Assembly (NCBI GenBank): GCA_046541875.1
Contig: JBKHCL010000021.1
Location: forward strand, 1 to 40,047
Length of the DNA stretch: 40,047 nt
Reading direction: 5' to 3'
Origin: CAZFPT01 sp046541875
GTDB lineage: Bacteria; Planctomycetota; Phycisphaerae; SM23-33
In this document: one piece after another, positions 8,045 to 16,211 of the stretch
How the letters are laid out: the number at the start of each line of letters is the position of its first letter
Numbering within the stretch: the first letter of the stretch is position 1
Position numbers and translations under genes: made by a program
Notes under the pieces: model-generated
The model's database searches: none
Told to the model about the DNA's origin: nothing
What the model saw: only the letters and a program-made list of their open reading frames with translations

Positions 8045-11000
8045 ATGCGTCCAAAACCCTCTCTGTTTGCGTTATTTTCGTCGGCTGTGGGTGTCGTTCT
8101 TCTCGCGGCGACGCTTTCGCTGGCCGACCCGCCTGCCGAGGGTGGACCCGATCGGCGCAAGGTCTTCGAGAACGTCGTCAAGAAGCTCATCAACGGCGGG
8201 CAGGATGCCGACCCCAACCAGGCCGAGAAAAAGAAGAAAAGCGCCCCCAAACCCCCCAAGACCGAGACGCTCAGAGACTGCCGAAAGCTCTATGAAACGG
8301 GCAAGTACGACCCGGCCATCAAGGGCTATCGCAAGCTGATGAACAACGAAAAGCTTCAGGTCCGGGCGTCGATCGGCCTGGCCGAGGCCCTCTCGCAGAA
8401 GGGCGAGTATACCGATGCACTGGAGTCGCTGAAGAGGGTCGCCAAGCAGGCCGACGGGGACGCCGAGTGGCATGTGGCGATGGCGGACATGCTCCGCCGC
8501 AGGGGGGAATACGCCGACGCGCTGAAACACGCCGACGCTGCCGTCAAGGCCAAGCCCGCCTGGGCGCCGGGCATCTGGGTGCGAGGTCAGCTGCTGGAAA
8601 TCGTCGGTCGACGCGACGACGCGGTGGCAGCCTATAGGTCCATGGAACGGGTGATCGAAGCGGACGACTATCACACCAACGCCCGCAGCCTGGTGGCGCT
8701 GGGACGCATTCTGGACCGCTATGGCATTCTCACCGGGCGAAAGGCTTCCGATCAGGCCCAGAACATCCTGCACAATTACCTGCAGGAAGCCTATCTCAAG
8801 GTGGACAAGGGCTATTGGCCGGCGAACATCGCTGCCGGCGAGCTGTTGCTGGCCAAGCACCGCCCCCAGTCGGCCGTCAAGGAGTTCCAGCTGGCGCTGA
8901 AGAAGAACAAGAATGTTTCTCGTGCGTATGTGGGCATCGGGACTGCCGCCCTGACCAAATGGCAGTTCGAGCAGGTTCTCAAGGCAGCCGACAAGGCCCT
9001 GAAAATCAACCCCGACAACCCGAACGCTCATCTGCTTCGGGCGATGTGCTACATGCAGTGGCGCAAGTTCGAGAAGGTCCCGCCGATCCTCAAGAAGGTC
9101 TTCAAGGTGAACCCCAACCACCTCGACGCCCTCTCACTGGCGGCGGCGGCCCACATCCGGATGTACGACGAGAAGACCGCCCAGGGCTATATCGACCGGG
9201 TCCACGCCATCAACAAGACGTACGTCGGGCTGCCCACCGCGATCGCCGACTGGCTTTCGTCGGGACGGCAGTTCGCCGAGGCAGAGACCTACTACCGGAA
9301 AGCCATCGAACTGGACCCCAAACGCGCGGACGCCTGGGCGAACCTCGGGCTGCTGTACATGCAGACCGGCGAGGAGACCAAGGCCCGATCGGCCCTGGAG
9401 AAGGCCCACACGCTGGACGACTTCCGATCGGACGTGGTGAACTACCTGAAGATTCTCGATCGGCTGGATAAGTTCCTGGTCAAGGAGACCGAGCATTTCG
9501 TGGTGAAGGTGGCCCCGCAGGACGAGATCCTGCTCGAACAGGTCGCCGGCTTCATGGAGGAGATCCACGAGGAACTCTGCGCGGACTTCGATTACGAGCC
9601 CAGGAAGAAGACCATCATCGAGATCATGCCCACCCAGCAGCAGTTCGGGCTGCGCATCTCGGGCAAGGGATGGGTTCCCACGGTCGGGGCGTCGACGGGA
9701 ACGGTAATCGTCCTGACCGCCCCCAAGCCGGACTCCGCCTTCGGTACGCATAACTGGGCGACGGTGCTGCGCCACGAATACACCCACACCGTTACGCTCG
9801 AAGCCACCAACAACCGCATTCCGCACTGGTTCACCGAAGCCTGCGCCGTGTGGGAACAGCCCGACCGGCGAAATTACAACGCCGTGAAGCTGCTGGTCGG
9901 AGCGGTGCGTCACGATCGGCTGTTCGCCATCCAGGAGTTGGACTGGGGCTTTATCCGTCCCAAGCGCCGCACCGACCGCTCCCAGGCCTACGCCCAGAGC
10001 GAGTGGACCATGGAGTACATCATCGAGAAGAAGGGCTACAACGCGATCCTCGATATGCTCAAGGGCTTCCGCGACGGGCTCAGCCAGAAAGAGGTCTTCC
10101 AGACCGTCCTGAATACCACCGAAAAGACGTTCAACAAGGACTTCCAGGCCTGGGCGAAAGAGCAGGTCCGCGAGTGGGGTTTCGAGCCGGACCCCGCCCC
10201 GGACCTCACCGCCGCCAAGACCGCCGCCGAGAAGAAGGAAAACGCCGAGAACGTCGAGATCCAGGCGAGGTACGCCGTCTCGCTGTACATGCACAAGCAG
10301 CTTCCGCGGGCGAAGAAGCAGGCCGAGAAGGTCCTCAAGCTCGATGCCGACAACGCCAAGGCCCTGGCGGTGCTCGCCAGCTGCGCCCTGGCCAGGAAGG
10401 ACTACGACAAGGCGATCGAAACCGCCGCGAAGCTGGAGAAGGCCTCGCCGGCGTCGGTGACGGCCGCCCGGGTGATGGCGCAGTCCTACATGGCCAAACG
10501 CAATTGGCCCCGTGCGATTGCCGCCCTGGAACGCCTCCAGGCCCGCCAGCCTCTGGACTCCTACAGCTACGAGCAGCTGGCGAAGTTCTACAAGCAGTTC
10601 GGCAAACCCAAGGAAGCCCTGCGAAACCTCGTCGAGCTGCACCGGCGAACCATGAAGGACGCCAAGTACGCCCGGCAGATCGCCGAGATCTATCGTTCGC
10701 TGGAGGAAGATCAGCTCGCCCTGGAGTATTTCCAGCAGATCGCCCAGATCAACCCCTATGAATACAGTGCCTACCAGGCGATCGCGGAGATCCACTACTG
10801 GGCGGGTCGGTACGACGCCGCCATCGACGCCGTCGAGCAGATGCTCCTGCTTCAGCCCCGGAACGCCAACGCCTGGACGTACCTGGCCAAGGTGCATTTC
10901 GACGCCGGACGAGAGGCGAACCCCGGCACGCACCTCTCTGCTGCCAAGGAAGCTGCTCAGAAAGCGCTGGAGTTGAACGCCCAGTCCACCCCGGCGTCCA

Positions 11001-11065
11001 AGCTGCTCGAAGCGATCGAAGCGGAGCTGAGAGAACTCGACAACACTCCGGCCAAGGCGGCCTGA
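8045..11065 (+). CDS. Secreted TPR protein with a peptidase-MA-like metalloprotease domain
   Basis: A 1006-residue exported protein. I chose ATG 8045 over 8033 because GGAG lies 7 nt before it. A signal peptide (MRPKPSLFALFSSAVGVVLL, then an Ala-rich cleavage region) is followed by a Lys/Pro-rich linker and about nine TPR-like repeats, including a clear A-E-T-Y-Y-R-K-A-I-E-L-D-P unit. A gluzincin-type domain follows, with the zinc motif H-E-Y-T-H at 577-581 and a third ligand candidate E598 in W-F-T-E-A. More TPR repeats occupy about 740-990. This resembles Peptidase_MA-family proteins of planctomycetes; substrate and activity are unknown. TATAAT at 7948-7953 may be its -10 box, though the -35 region is weak. 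It has no operon partner. Confidence 0.85.
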   Translation: MRPKPSLFALFSSAVGVVLLAATLSLADPPAEGGPDRRKVFENVVKKLINGGQDADPNQAEKKKKSAPKPPKTETLRDCRKLYETGKYDPAIKGYRKLMNNEKLQVRASIGLAEALSQKGEYTDALESLKRVAKQADGDAEWHVAMADMLRRRGEYADALKHADAAVKAKPAWAPGIWVRGQLLEIVGRRDDAVAAYRSMERVIEADDYHTNARSLVALGRILDRYGILTGRKASDQAQNILHNYLQEAYLKVDKGYWPANIAAGELLLAKHRPQSAVKEFQLALKKNKNVSRAYVGIGTAALTKWQFEQVLKAADKALKINPDNPNAHLLRAMCYMQWRKFEKVPPILKKVFKVNPNHLDALSLAAAAHIRMYDEKTAQGYIDRVHAINKTYVGLPTAIADWLSSGRQFAEAETYYRKAIELDPKRADAWANLGLLYMQTGEETKARSALEKAHTLDDFRSDVVNYLKILDRLDKFLVKETEHFVVKVAPQDEILLEQVAGFMEEIHEELCADFDYEPRKKTIIEIMPTQQQFGLRISGKGWVPTVGASTGTVIVLTAPKPDSAFGTHNWATVLRHEYTHTVTLEATNNRIPHWFTEACAVWEQPDRRNYNAVKLLVGAVRHDRLFAIQELDWGFIRPKRRTDRSQAYAQSEWTMEYIIEKKGYNAILDMLKGFRDGLSQKEVFQTVLNTTEKTFNKDFQAWAKEQVREWGFEPDPAPDLTAAKTAAEKKENAENVEIQARYAVSLYMHKQLPRAKKQAEKVLKLDADNAKALAVLASCALARKDYDKAIETAAKLEKASPASVTAARVMAQSYMAKRNWPRAIAALERLQARQPLDSYSYEQLAKFYKQFGKPKEALRNLVELHRRTMKDAKYARQIAEIYRSLEEDQLALEYFQQIAQINPYEYSAYQAIAEIHYWAGRYDAAIDAVEQMLLLQPRNANAWTYLAKVHFDAGREANPGTHLSAAKEAAQKALELNAQSTPASKLLEAIEAELRELDNTPAKAA

Positions 11066-11138
11066 AGCACAGCAAAAAAGCCAATATCGCACCGGTTTGT
11101 CCGTGAGGTATTCGAGCTCTCCCCGAGCCTGCATACCC

Positions 11139-11234
11139 TCAGGACACCGACAACGCCACCGACTCACCGCGCGGCAGGGTTACCGGCTCGATGGCGACGT
11201 CCTCGCCGCGGAATCGCAGCCGCTCGATGCGCAT
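11139..11234 (-). pseudogene. Possible gene remnant or 31-residue ORF after ispD
   Basis: Downstream of the ispD stop and in the same frame, an ATG at 11234 opens a 31-residue frame: MRIERLRFRGEDVAIEPVTL followed by PRGESVALSVS and a TGA. Third positions are GC-rich like real coding sequence here, and the alternating pattern looks like the last strands of a beta-sandwich domain. It has only a weak ribosome-binding site. It could be the surviving 3' end of a deleted gene, a short peptide, or chance. The rest of the 208-bp gap between the TPR/peptidase gene and ispD shows nothing else. Confidence 0.25.
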
Positions 11235-11273
11235 CTCGCCGACCTGACCGGTCAGCCGAAGTGCTCGGTCCGA

Positions 11274-11954
11274 TCAGGTCCGCCCCCGTATCACCGCCTC
11301 GATCAACGCCAGGTCGCCGGGTGTGGTGACTTTGATATTCCGCGGGTCGCCGGGGACGATGCGCACCGGTTGGCCGAGACGTTCGACGAGCATGGCGTCG
11401 TCGGTGACCCCCTCGATGTCGCCCTGGTAGGCCCGTTGCAGCAGCGTCCGGTGGAACACCTGGGGCGTCTGGGCCTGCCAGAGGTTCTCGCGGGGGACGG
11501 TCTCGGTGATGATGTTCCGCTCGTCGACGCGTTTCAGCGTGCCGGTGACGGGGCAGGCGAGCATGGCTGCACTGTCTCGGGCGGCGGCGGCGAACACGGC
11601 GGCGATGTCCGCGTCGCTGACGGCAGGGCGGGCGGCATCGTGAATGGCGATCAGGTCGGCCTCGTCGGTGACCACCGCAACCGCGTTGCGCACCGAGTGG
11701 GCCCGGGAGGCCCCGCCATTGACGAGGGTCGCTCCCAGCAGCGAGAGGTCCCGGCCGAACCGTTCTTCGATGGCGGGTCGATCGTCGGCCGACACGACCA
11801 CCAACAGCCGGCGCACGTCGTCCCTCCCGGCGAAGCGTTGGAGGGTCCGCAGAATCATCGGCGTTCCGGCGATCGGTTGAAAGATCTTGTTCTCACCGGC
11901 GGCGAAGCGGGTTCCGCTCCCGGCGGCGGGGATGATGACGGCGACATTGCTCAT
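11274..11954 (-). CDS. ispD: 2-C-methyl-D-erythritol 4-phosphate cytidylyltransferase IspD
   Basis: A 226-residue enzyme of the non-mevalonate isoprenoid (MEP) pathway that joins CTP to methylerythritol phosphate. Family motifs appear in order: the nucleotide-binding loop P-A-A-G-S-G-T-R-F (9-17) with the conserved Arg, G-G-A-S-R-A-H-S-V-R-N, I-H-D-A-A-R-P, A-Q-T-P-Q-V-F, T-D-D-A, and the C-terminal N-I-K-V-T-T-P-G-D-L. Length is standard and no IspF domain is fused. It diverges from the rnf operon; 216 bp separate the two starts and contain the Rex box, which could also influence ispD. No clear ribosome-binding site precedes the ATG. Confidence 0.94.
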   Translation of the reverse strand: MSNVAVIIPAAGSGTRFAAGENKIFQPIAGTPMILRTLQRFAGRDDVRRLLVVVSADDRPAIEERFGRDLSLLGATLVNGGASRAHSVRNAVAVVTDEADLIAIHDAARPAVSDADIAAVFAAAARDSAAMLACPVTGTLKRVDERNIITETVPRENLWQAQTPQVFHRTLLQRAYQGDIEGVTDDAMLVERLGQPVRIVPGDPRNIKVTTPGDLALIEAVIRGRT

Positions 11955-12026
11955 GGTCGGTTCGAATGGTATCGCAAGGCGGGACGTGCTTCCATATCAA
12001 AGGAAGGGGGGATCGGGCGGCAACGT

Positions 12027-12044
12027 TTGTGAAAAAGTTCACAA
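12027..12044. promoter_or_regulatory. Rex operator (redox-sensing repressor box)
   Basis: The 18-bp palindrome TTGTGAAAAAGTTCACAA matches the published Rex consensus TTGTGAA-N4-TTCACAA at every defined position. Rex binds this site when NADH is low and leaves when the NADH/NAD+ ratio rises. The box lies between divergent ispD and the rnf operon, 17 bp upstream of the best -35 candidate of the rnf promoter. No rex gene is in the window. Confidence 0.85.
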
Positions 12045-12061
12045 CAGTGTGTCCAACTTCT

Positions 12062-12090
12062 TTGCAGACACGCGGGGCGATTGCTAGTAT
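12062..12090 (+). promoter_or_regulatory. Candidate promoter of the rnf operon
   Basis: TTGCAG at 12062-12067 and TAGTAT at 12085-12090, spaced 17 bp, are a moderate sigma-70 match. Transcription would start near 12097, placing the Rex box centre at about -61. That is far upstream for simple steric repression, so the real promoter could lie closer to the box. Confidence 0.4.
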
Positions 12091-12170
12091 AAGGGCTCGT
12101 TTTCCTCGGCCCGCGGGGCTTTGCATGCCCCTCAGGGTCGCTATATCGGCCACCAATCGCAGGGCCCACC

Positions 12171-12482
12171 ATGCATGATTCCCACAAATCATCGGGCGAT
12201 GTTCCGCAGGGCTATCACTGCCCGACCGGTTGCCCGCACTGCAGCGGCGGCGCCGACGACGCCCAGCGCTGCCTGGACGACGCACCGGTCGGCTGGCGCA
12301 TGAGCACCTCGGCGGCGACGATGTTCCTGCTGCCGCTGGTCTGCGCGATGGGCGCGGCGATGGTGTTCGGGCCCGACCGCACGCATCAGCTTCTGGCGGC
12401 GGTCTCAGCCGGTGGACTGGGGGTGCTGGCGGCCCGCCCGATCGTGCACCGCATCGCCGGATCGGCCAAGGAGACTCCATGA
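12171..12482 (+). CDS. Cys-rich two-helix membrane protein leading the rnf operon (RseC-like)
   Basis: A 103-residue protein with an N-terminal cysteine cluster (C-P-T-G-C-P-H-C at about 18-25, a further Cys near 34) and two hydrophobic helices (about 46-67 and 71-92), ending in a short charged tail. Its stop overlaps the rnfC start (ATGA), so translation is probably coupled. The layout, a Cys-rich cytoplasmic head followed by two membrane helices as the first gene of an rnf operon, matches RseC/MucC-type proteins found with Rnf/Rsx systems, including the SoxR-reducing system. Sequence similarity to RseC is not obvious to me, so this is an architectural comparison. It may bind a metal or Fe-S cluster, or help assemble the complex. 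Confidence 0.7.
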   Translation: MHDSHKSSGDVPQGYHCPTGCPHCSGGADDAQRCLDDAPVGWRMSTSAATMFLLPLVCAMGAAMVFGPDRTHQLLAAVSAGGLGVLAARPIVHRIAGSAKETP

Positions 12483-13834
12483 CCGCAACGCAATCATCCA
12501 TTCCAGGTCCCGGCGAATTTGCCCGGGGCGTGCATCCACCCGACGGCAAGCACTTCTCGAAGGACGCCGCCATCGAGGTGCTCCCGACGCCCGCGCAGGT
12601 GGCCGTTCCGCTCCTGCAGCACATCGGCGCGCCCTGCACCCCGGTCACCAAGCCACGCCAGGAAGTGAAGATGGGCGACGTGCTCGGCGAGGCGGGCGGA
12701 TTCGTCTCCGCCCCGGCGCACAGCCCCATCGCCGGGGTGGCGCAGATGCCCTCCGTAGCGACGCTCCCCAATGGACGCCACGTGCAGACGGTTCCCGTCA
12801 AAGCCGGCGAGGGAGAGCAACTCGCCGGGGAGGCCTTGCTGGGCGAGATCTTCGGGGGCGATTGGCCCACGAGCGGATTCGAGCAGTCTCCCGAGGAGAT
12901 CCGCAACGCCATCCAGGCGGCCGGCATCGTCGGGCTGGGGGGGGCGGCGTTTCCCACGCACGTGAAGCTCACCCCGCAGGAAGGCAAGAGTGTGGACACG
13001 CTGCTGATCAACGGCTGCGAGTGCGAGCCGTTCCTGACGGCCGATCATCGCGTCATGGTGGAATTTCCCGCCCCGATCATCACCGGTGCGATCCTGGCTG
13101 CCCGGGCGTGCGGGGCAGCCAACATCTACGTCGCCATCGAGGACAACAAACCCGACGCCATCGAGGCGATGAAACAGGCCGCCGACGGCAGCGGCGTAAC
13201 CATCGCCGCGGTGAAAACGCAGTACCCCATGGGCGGCGAGCGGCAGACGATTCTGGCGACGCTGGATCGCGAAGTTCCCACCGGCGGTCTCCCGCTGGAC
13301 GTGGGCGTGGTCGTGGTGAATGTCGGGACCGCAGCCGCCATCGCCCGCGCGGTGACGCGGGGTAAACCGCTGACGCACCGTGTCATCACCGTCAGCGGTG
13401 GCGGCATCCGCGAGCCCAAGAACATCCTCGCGCCCATCGGCGTGAGCTATGGCGAGTTAATCGACTTCTGCGGCGGGTTGGGCGACGACGTCGGACGCGT
13501 GGTCGCCGGCGGGCCGATGATGGGCTTCACGCTGGGCGAGTTGGACGTGCCCGTCACCAAGGGCACCAGCGGCGTGACGGTGCTGACCGGCGACGACGTC
13601 CGTCGGGCCGGCGAGACCAACTGCATCCGCTGCGGGCGGTGCGTGGACGTCTGCCCGCTGGGGCTGGTTCCCACGCGAATCGCCCTGGCGTCGCGCGCGG
13701 GCAACTGGGACCTCGCCAAACGATATCACATGTCCGCCTGCTGCGAGTGTGGCTGTTGTGCCTACGTCTGCCCGGCGAGCATCCCGCTGGTGCAACTGAT
13801 CCGCATGGGCAAGGTGCAGGCCCCCAAAGACTGA
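12479..13834 (+). CDS. rnfC: Rnf electron transport complex subunit C
   Basis: A 451-residue membrane-peripheral subunit that carries the NADH site and passes electrons between NAD+ and the RnfB clusters. The ATG at 12479 sits in the ATGA overlap with the upstream gene; the frame is open further upstream but lacks a sensible start. The N-terminal part begins G-V-H-P-P-D-G-K, as in the family. The central domain has G-L-G-G-A-A-F-P-T-H-V-K-L, the nucleotide/FMN-binding fold shared with NuoF, and NGCECEPFLTADHR. Two [4Fe-4S] motifs close the protein: C-I-R-C-G-R-C-V-D-V-C-P and C-C-E-C-G-C-C-A-Y-V-C-P. Length is normal, without the repeat-rich tail seen in enterobacteria. Confidence 0.96.
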   Translation: MTATQSSIPGPGEFARGVHPPDGKHFSKDAAIEVLPTPAQVAVPLLQHIGAPCTPVTKPRQEVKMGDVLGEAGGFVSAPAHSPIAGVAQMPSVATLPNGRHVQTVPVKAGEGEQLAGEALLGEIFGGDWPTSGFEQSPEEIRNAIQAAGIVGLGGAAFPTHVKLTPQEGKSVDTLLINGCECEPFLTADHRVMVEFPAPIITGAILAARACGAANIYVAIEDNKPDAIEAMKQAADGSGVTIAAVKTQYPMGGERQTILATLDREVPTGGLPLDVGVVVVNVGTAAAIARAVTRGKPLTHRVITVSGGGIREPKNILAPIGVSYGELIDFCGGLGDDVGRVVAGGPMMGFTLGELDVPVTKGTSGVTVLTGDDVRRAGETNCIRCGRCVDVCPLGLVPTRIALASRAGNWDLAKRYHMSACCECGCCAYVCPASIPLVQLIRMGKVQAPKD

Positions 13835-13883
13835 CGGATTCCCTGGAACGAAATGATGAGGCAGGACATGGTCTGGAGAGAGG

Positions 13884-14882
13884 ATGGCTGAGAACGACGG
13901 CAAAGAGGCGGTGAGCACCCCGGTTGCACCCGGGCCTCACCTGTCGGATACGTCGCTGACCACGCGTAAGATGATGCTCGATGTCATCATCGCCCTGGTT
14001 CCGCTGATGGCGGTGGCGCTGTGGGTGTTCAGGCACTACGCAGCCAAGCAGTTGCTGCTCTGCGTGGGCGCGTGCGTGGCGGCCGAGGCTGTGTTCACCC
14101 GGATGCGGAGACGCCCGCTGACGCTGGGAGATTTCTCCGCCGTCGTGACGGGGCTGATTCTCGCGCTGTCGCTGCCCGGAACGGCGCCATGGTACGTTGC
14201 CGTGATCGCATCCTTCGCGGGGATCGGACTGGGCAAGGTGGTTTTCGGCGGGGTGGGGTTCAACATCTTCAACCCCGCGATGGTCGGCAGGGCGTTCGTG
14301 ATGATCGCCTTCACCACGGCCTTGGGGGCGACCGCCTACGTCGCGTCGGACGCGTCGGCCGTCGACGCGATCACCCAGGCCACGCCCATGACTGACGCCT
14401 ACAAGGGCGGCAACGTCCAGCCGGGGCTGCTGTGGAAGCTGTTTCTGGGCAACACGAACGGTTCGCTGGGCGAGACCAGCGCCCTGGCGTGCCTGGTGGG
14501 CGGGTTGTTCCTGTGCATTCGCCGGACGGCTTCGTGGGAGATCCCTGCCGGCGCGATCGGAGCGGTGGTTCTCTGGGCGGGCATCGGCAACCTGATGGAC
14601 CTCTCAGCCGACTGGACGCTGCTGCATCATCTCTTCGGCGGGGCGCTGCTGTTCGGGTCGTTTTTCATCATCACCGACCCGGTCTCCAGCCCGCTGACGC
14701 CGAAGGGCAAATGGATTTTCGGGGCGTTGTTCGGGGTTCTGGTGATGCTGATGCGCACGCTCAGCGCGTATCCCGAGGGCGTGATGTTCAGCGTGCTGCT
14801 GGTCAACGCGGTGGTCCCGCTGATCAACCGGTGGACGGTTCCGCGCCCGGTGGGCGGGCCGGCTCCGGCGAAGGCGTCCTGA
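13884..14882 (+). CDS. rnfD: Rnf complex subunit D (covalent-FMN membrane subunit)
   Basis: A 332-residue integral membrane subunit related to NqrB. It has about nine hydrophobic segments and the conserved G-F-N-I-F-N-P-A-M-V-G-R-A-F motif (125-138). Thr167 in A-I-T-Q-A-T-P-M corresponds to the threonine that carries covalently bound FMN in studied RnfD proteins, so ApbE-type flavinylation is expected. GGAG lies 5 nt before the ATG, and the gene follows rnfC after 49 bp. It moves electrons through the membrane domain in the ion-pumping Rnf complex, which links ferredoxin oxidation to NAD+ reduction. Confidence 0.95.
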   Translation: MAENDGKEAVSTPVAPGPHLSDTSLTTRKMMLDVIIALVPLMAVALWVFRHYAAKQLLLCVGACVAAEAVFTRMRRRPLTLGDFSAVVTGLILALSLPGTAPWYVAVIASFAGIGLGKVVFGGVGFNIFNPAMVGRAFVMIAFTTALGATAYVASDASAVDAITQATPMTDAYKGGNVQPGLLWKLFLGNTNGSLGETSALACLVGGLFLCIRRTASWEIPAGAIGAVVLWAGIGNLMDLSADWTLLHHLFGGALLFGSFFIITDPVSSPLTPKGKWIFGALFGVLVMLMRTLSAYPEGVMFSVLLVNAVVPLINRWTVPRPVGGPAPAKAS

Positions 14883-14921
14883 CGAGAACGAACACGACAA
14901 ACCCCTGAGCAAGGGAGCGAC

Positions 14922-15548
14922 ATGAAATATCTCAAACAAGCCTGGTTGGTGCTGCTGCTGGCGATGGTGTTCGGCTCGGGGTTGACGGCGATGCAGATTT
15001 CACTGTCCGGCCGAATTGCCGAGAACAAGCGCAATGAGACGTATGGGCAGATCCCCACGCTGGTCCCCGGCGCGTCGATCGAGAAAACCGAGGAGGTCAC
15101 CTTCGGGCCGAAGGGCAAGACCGCCTATAAGGTGTTCGACGACGCCGGCGAGCACATCGGCTGGGTCCTGCCGGCCGGCGGAATGGGCTTCGCCGACAAG
15201 ATCGAGATTCTCATCGGTCTGGACCGCAACGCCGAGCGTATTACCGGCCTGTACGTGCTGGACCAGAAGGAGACGCCCGGACTGGGCAACAAGATCACCA
15301 TGCGGGCCGACTCGCCGCAGGAGGCACCGCTGTTCCTGGACAACTTCACCGGCAAGAACGCAACGGAGCCGTTGATGGTGGTCAAGCGTCAGCCGAAAGA
15401 GGGCGCCAACGAAGTGGAAGCGATCACCGGCGCGACGGTCAGCTCCAAGGCAGTGACGGACATCGTGAACAAGGCGGTCCGTGAGTTTCGCTCGGCCAAG
15501 GAGCTGGCGGGCGGCGATGGGCAGACGGGAGGCAATGATGGCCAATAG
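14922..15548 (+). CDS. rnfG: Rnf complex subunit G (covalent-FMN extracytoplasmic subunit)
   Basis: A 208-residue subunit with one N-terminal membrane helix (about 7-28) and an extracytoplasmic FMN-binding domain. The segment V-L-D-Q-K-E-T-P-G-L-G is conserved in RnfG/NqrC proteins, and T-G-A-T-V-S-S (169-175) is the flavinylation motif, with Thr172 the predicted FMN carrier. A GGGAG ribosome-binding site precedes the ATG by four bases. The 3' end overlaps the rnfE start by 11 bp, so the two are probably translationally coupled. The last 18 residues are Gly/Asp/Gln-rich and probably unstructured. Confidence 0.95.
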   Translation: MKYLKQAWLVLLLAMVFGSGLTAMQISLSGRIAENKRNETYGQIPTLVPGASIEKTEEVTFGPKGKTAYKVFDDAGEHIGWVLPAGGMGFADKIEILIGLDRNAERITGLYVLDQKETPGLGNKITMRADSPQEAPLFLDNFTGKNATEPLMVVKRQPKEGANEVEAITGATVSSKAVTDIVNKAVREFRSAKELAGGDGQTGGNDGQ

Positions 15549-16182
15549 CGGACCAACGCCGATGGAGCGATTCATCCAGGGCATCCTGCCGGAGAACCCG
15601 GTGTATCGACAGTTGCTGGGGATGTGCCCGGTGCTGGCGGTGACCAACTCGCTGGGGGGAGCACTGACCATGAGCGGAGCGGTGTTGTTCGTGCTGCTTT
15701 GCGCGAACGTGATGGTCTCTGCCATCCGAAGCCTGCTCAAGCCGCACCTGCGGATTCTGGTGTTTACGCTGACGATCGCGACGTTTGTGACGATCGCGGA
15801 CCGTTTCCTGGCGGCGTTCATGTACGACATGAGCAAGCAGCTTGGCCCGTACATCCCGCTGATTATCGTCAACTGCATCATCATCTGCCGTTGCGAGGTT
15901 TGCGCCTCGAAGCAGTCGATTCCCACCGCAGCGGCCGACGCGGTGGGCCAGTCGGTGGGCTTCACGCTGGCGCTGCTGAGCATCGCCTCGGTGCGCGAGC
16001 TGCTGGGAACGGGCTACCTGTTCAAGAACATGCCCATCGAGATCAACGTACTGGCGTGGGCGGATTGGCCCAACTGGGTGATCATGATCCTCCCGCCGGG
16101 GGCATTCCTCACGCTGGGCGTGCTGCTGGGCGTGGTCAACTGGATCGCCCTCTCGCGGGCCAAGGCCAACACGCAGAGCTGA
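15538..16182 (+). CDS. rnfE: Rnf complex subunit E
   Basis: A 214-residue membrane subunit with about six helices, homologous to NqrD and RnfA. I placed the start at 15538, five bases after GGGAGG; the frame is open further upstream inside rnfG. Family motifs include the N-terminal E-N-P-V-Y-R-Q-L-L-G-M-C-P-V-L-A-V-T, with the Cys that helps hold the intramembrane Fe-S cluster shared with RnfA, and I-I-V-N-C-I-I-I-C-R-C-E with the second Cys set. It pairs with RnfA in inverted topology and forms part of the ion channel of the complex. Confidence 0.95.
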   Translation: MANSGPTPMERFIQGILPENPVYRQLLGMCPVLAVTNSLGGALTMSGAVLFVLLCANVMVSAIRSLLKPHLRILVFTLTIATFVTIADRFLAAFMYDMSKQLGPYIPLIIVNCIIICRCEVCASKQSIPTAAADAVGQSVGFTLALLSIASVRELLGTGYLFKNMPIEINVLAWADWPNWVIMILPPGAFLTLGVLLGVVNWIALSRAKANTQS

Positions 16183-16211
16183 GCTGAAACAACCTTCACA
16201 GGATCGGATCT

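Noticed and set aside
9134..11167. 677-codon open frame opposite the TPR/peptidase gene
   Set aside because: Shadow of TPR codons; no ribosome-binding site and no recognisable domain. The same holds for long frames opposite the glycosyltransferase (21136-23061) and ptsI (35945-37954).
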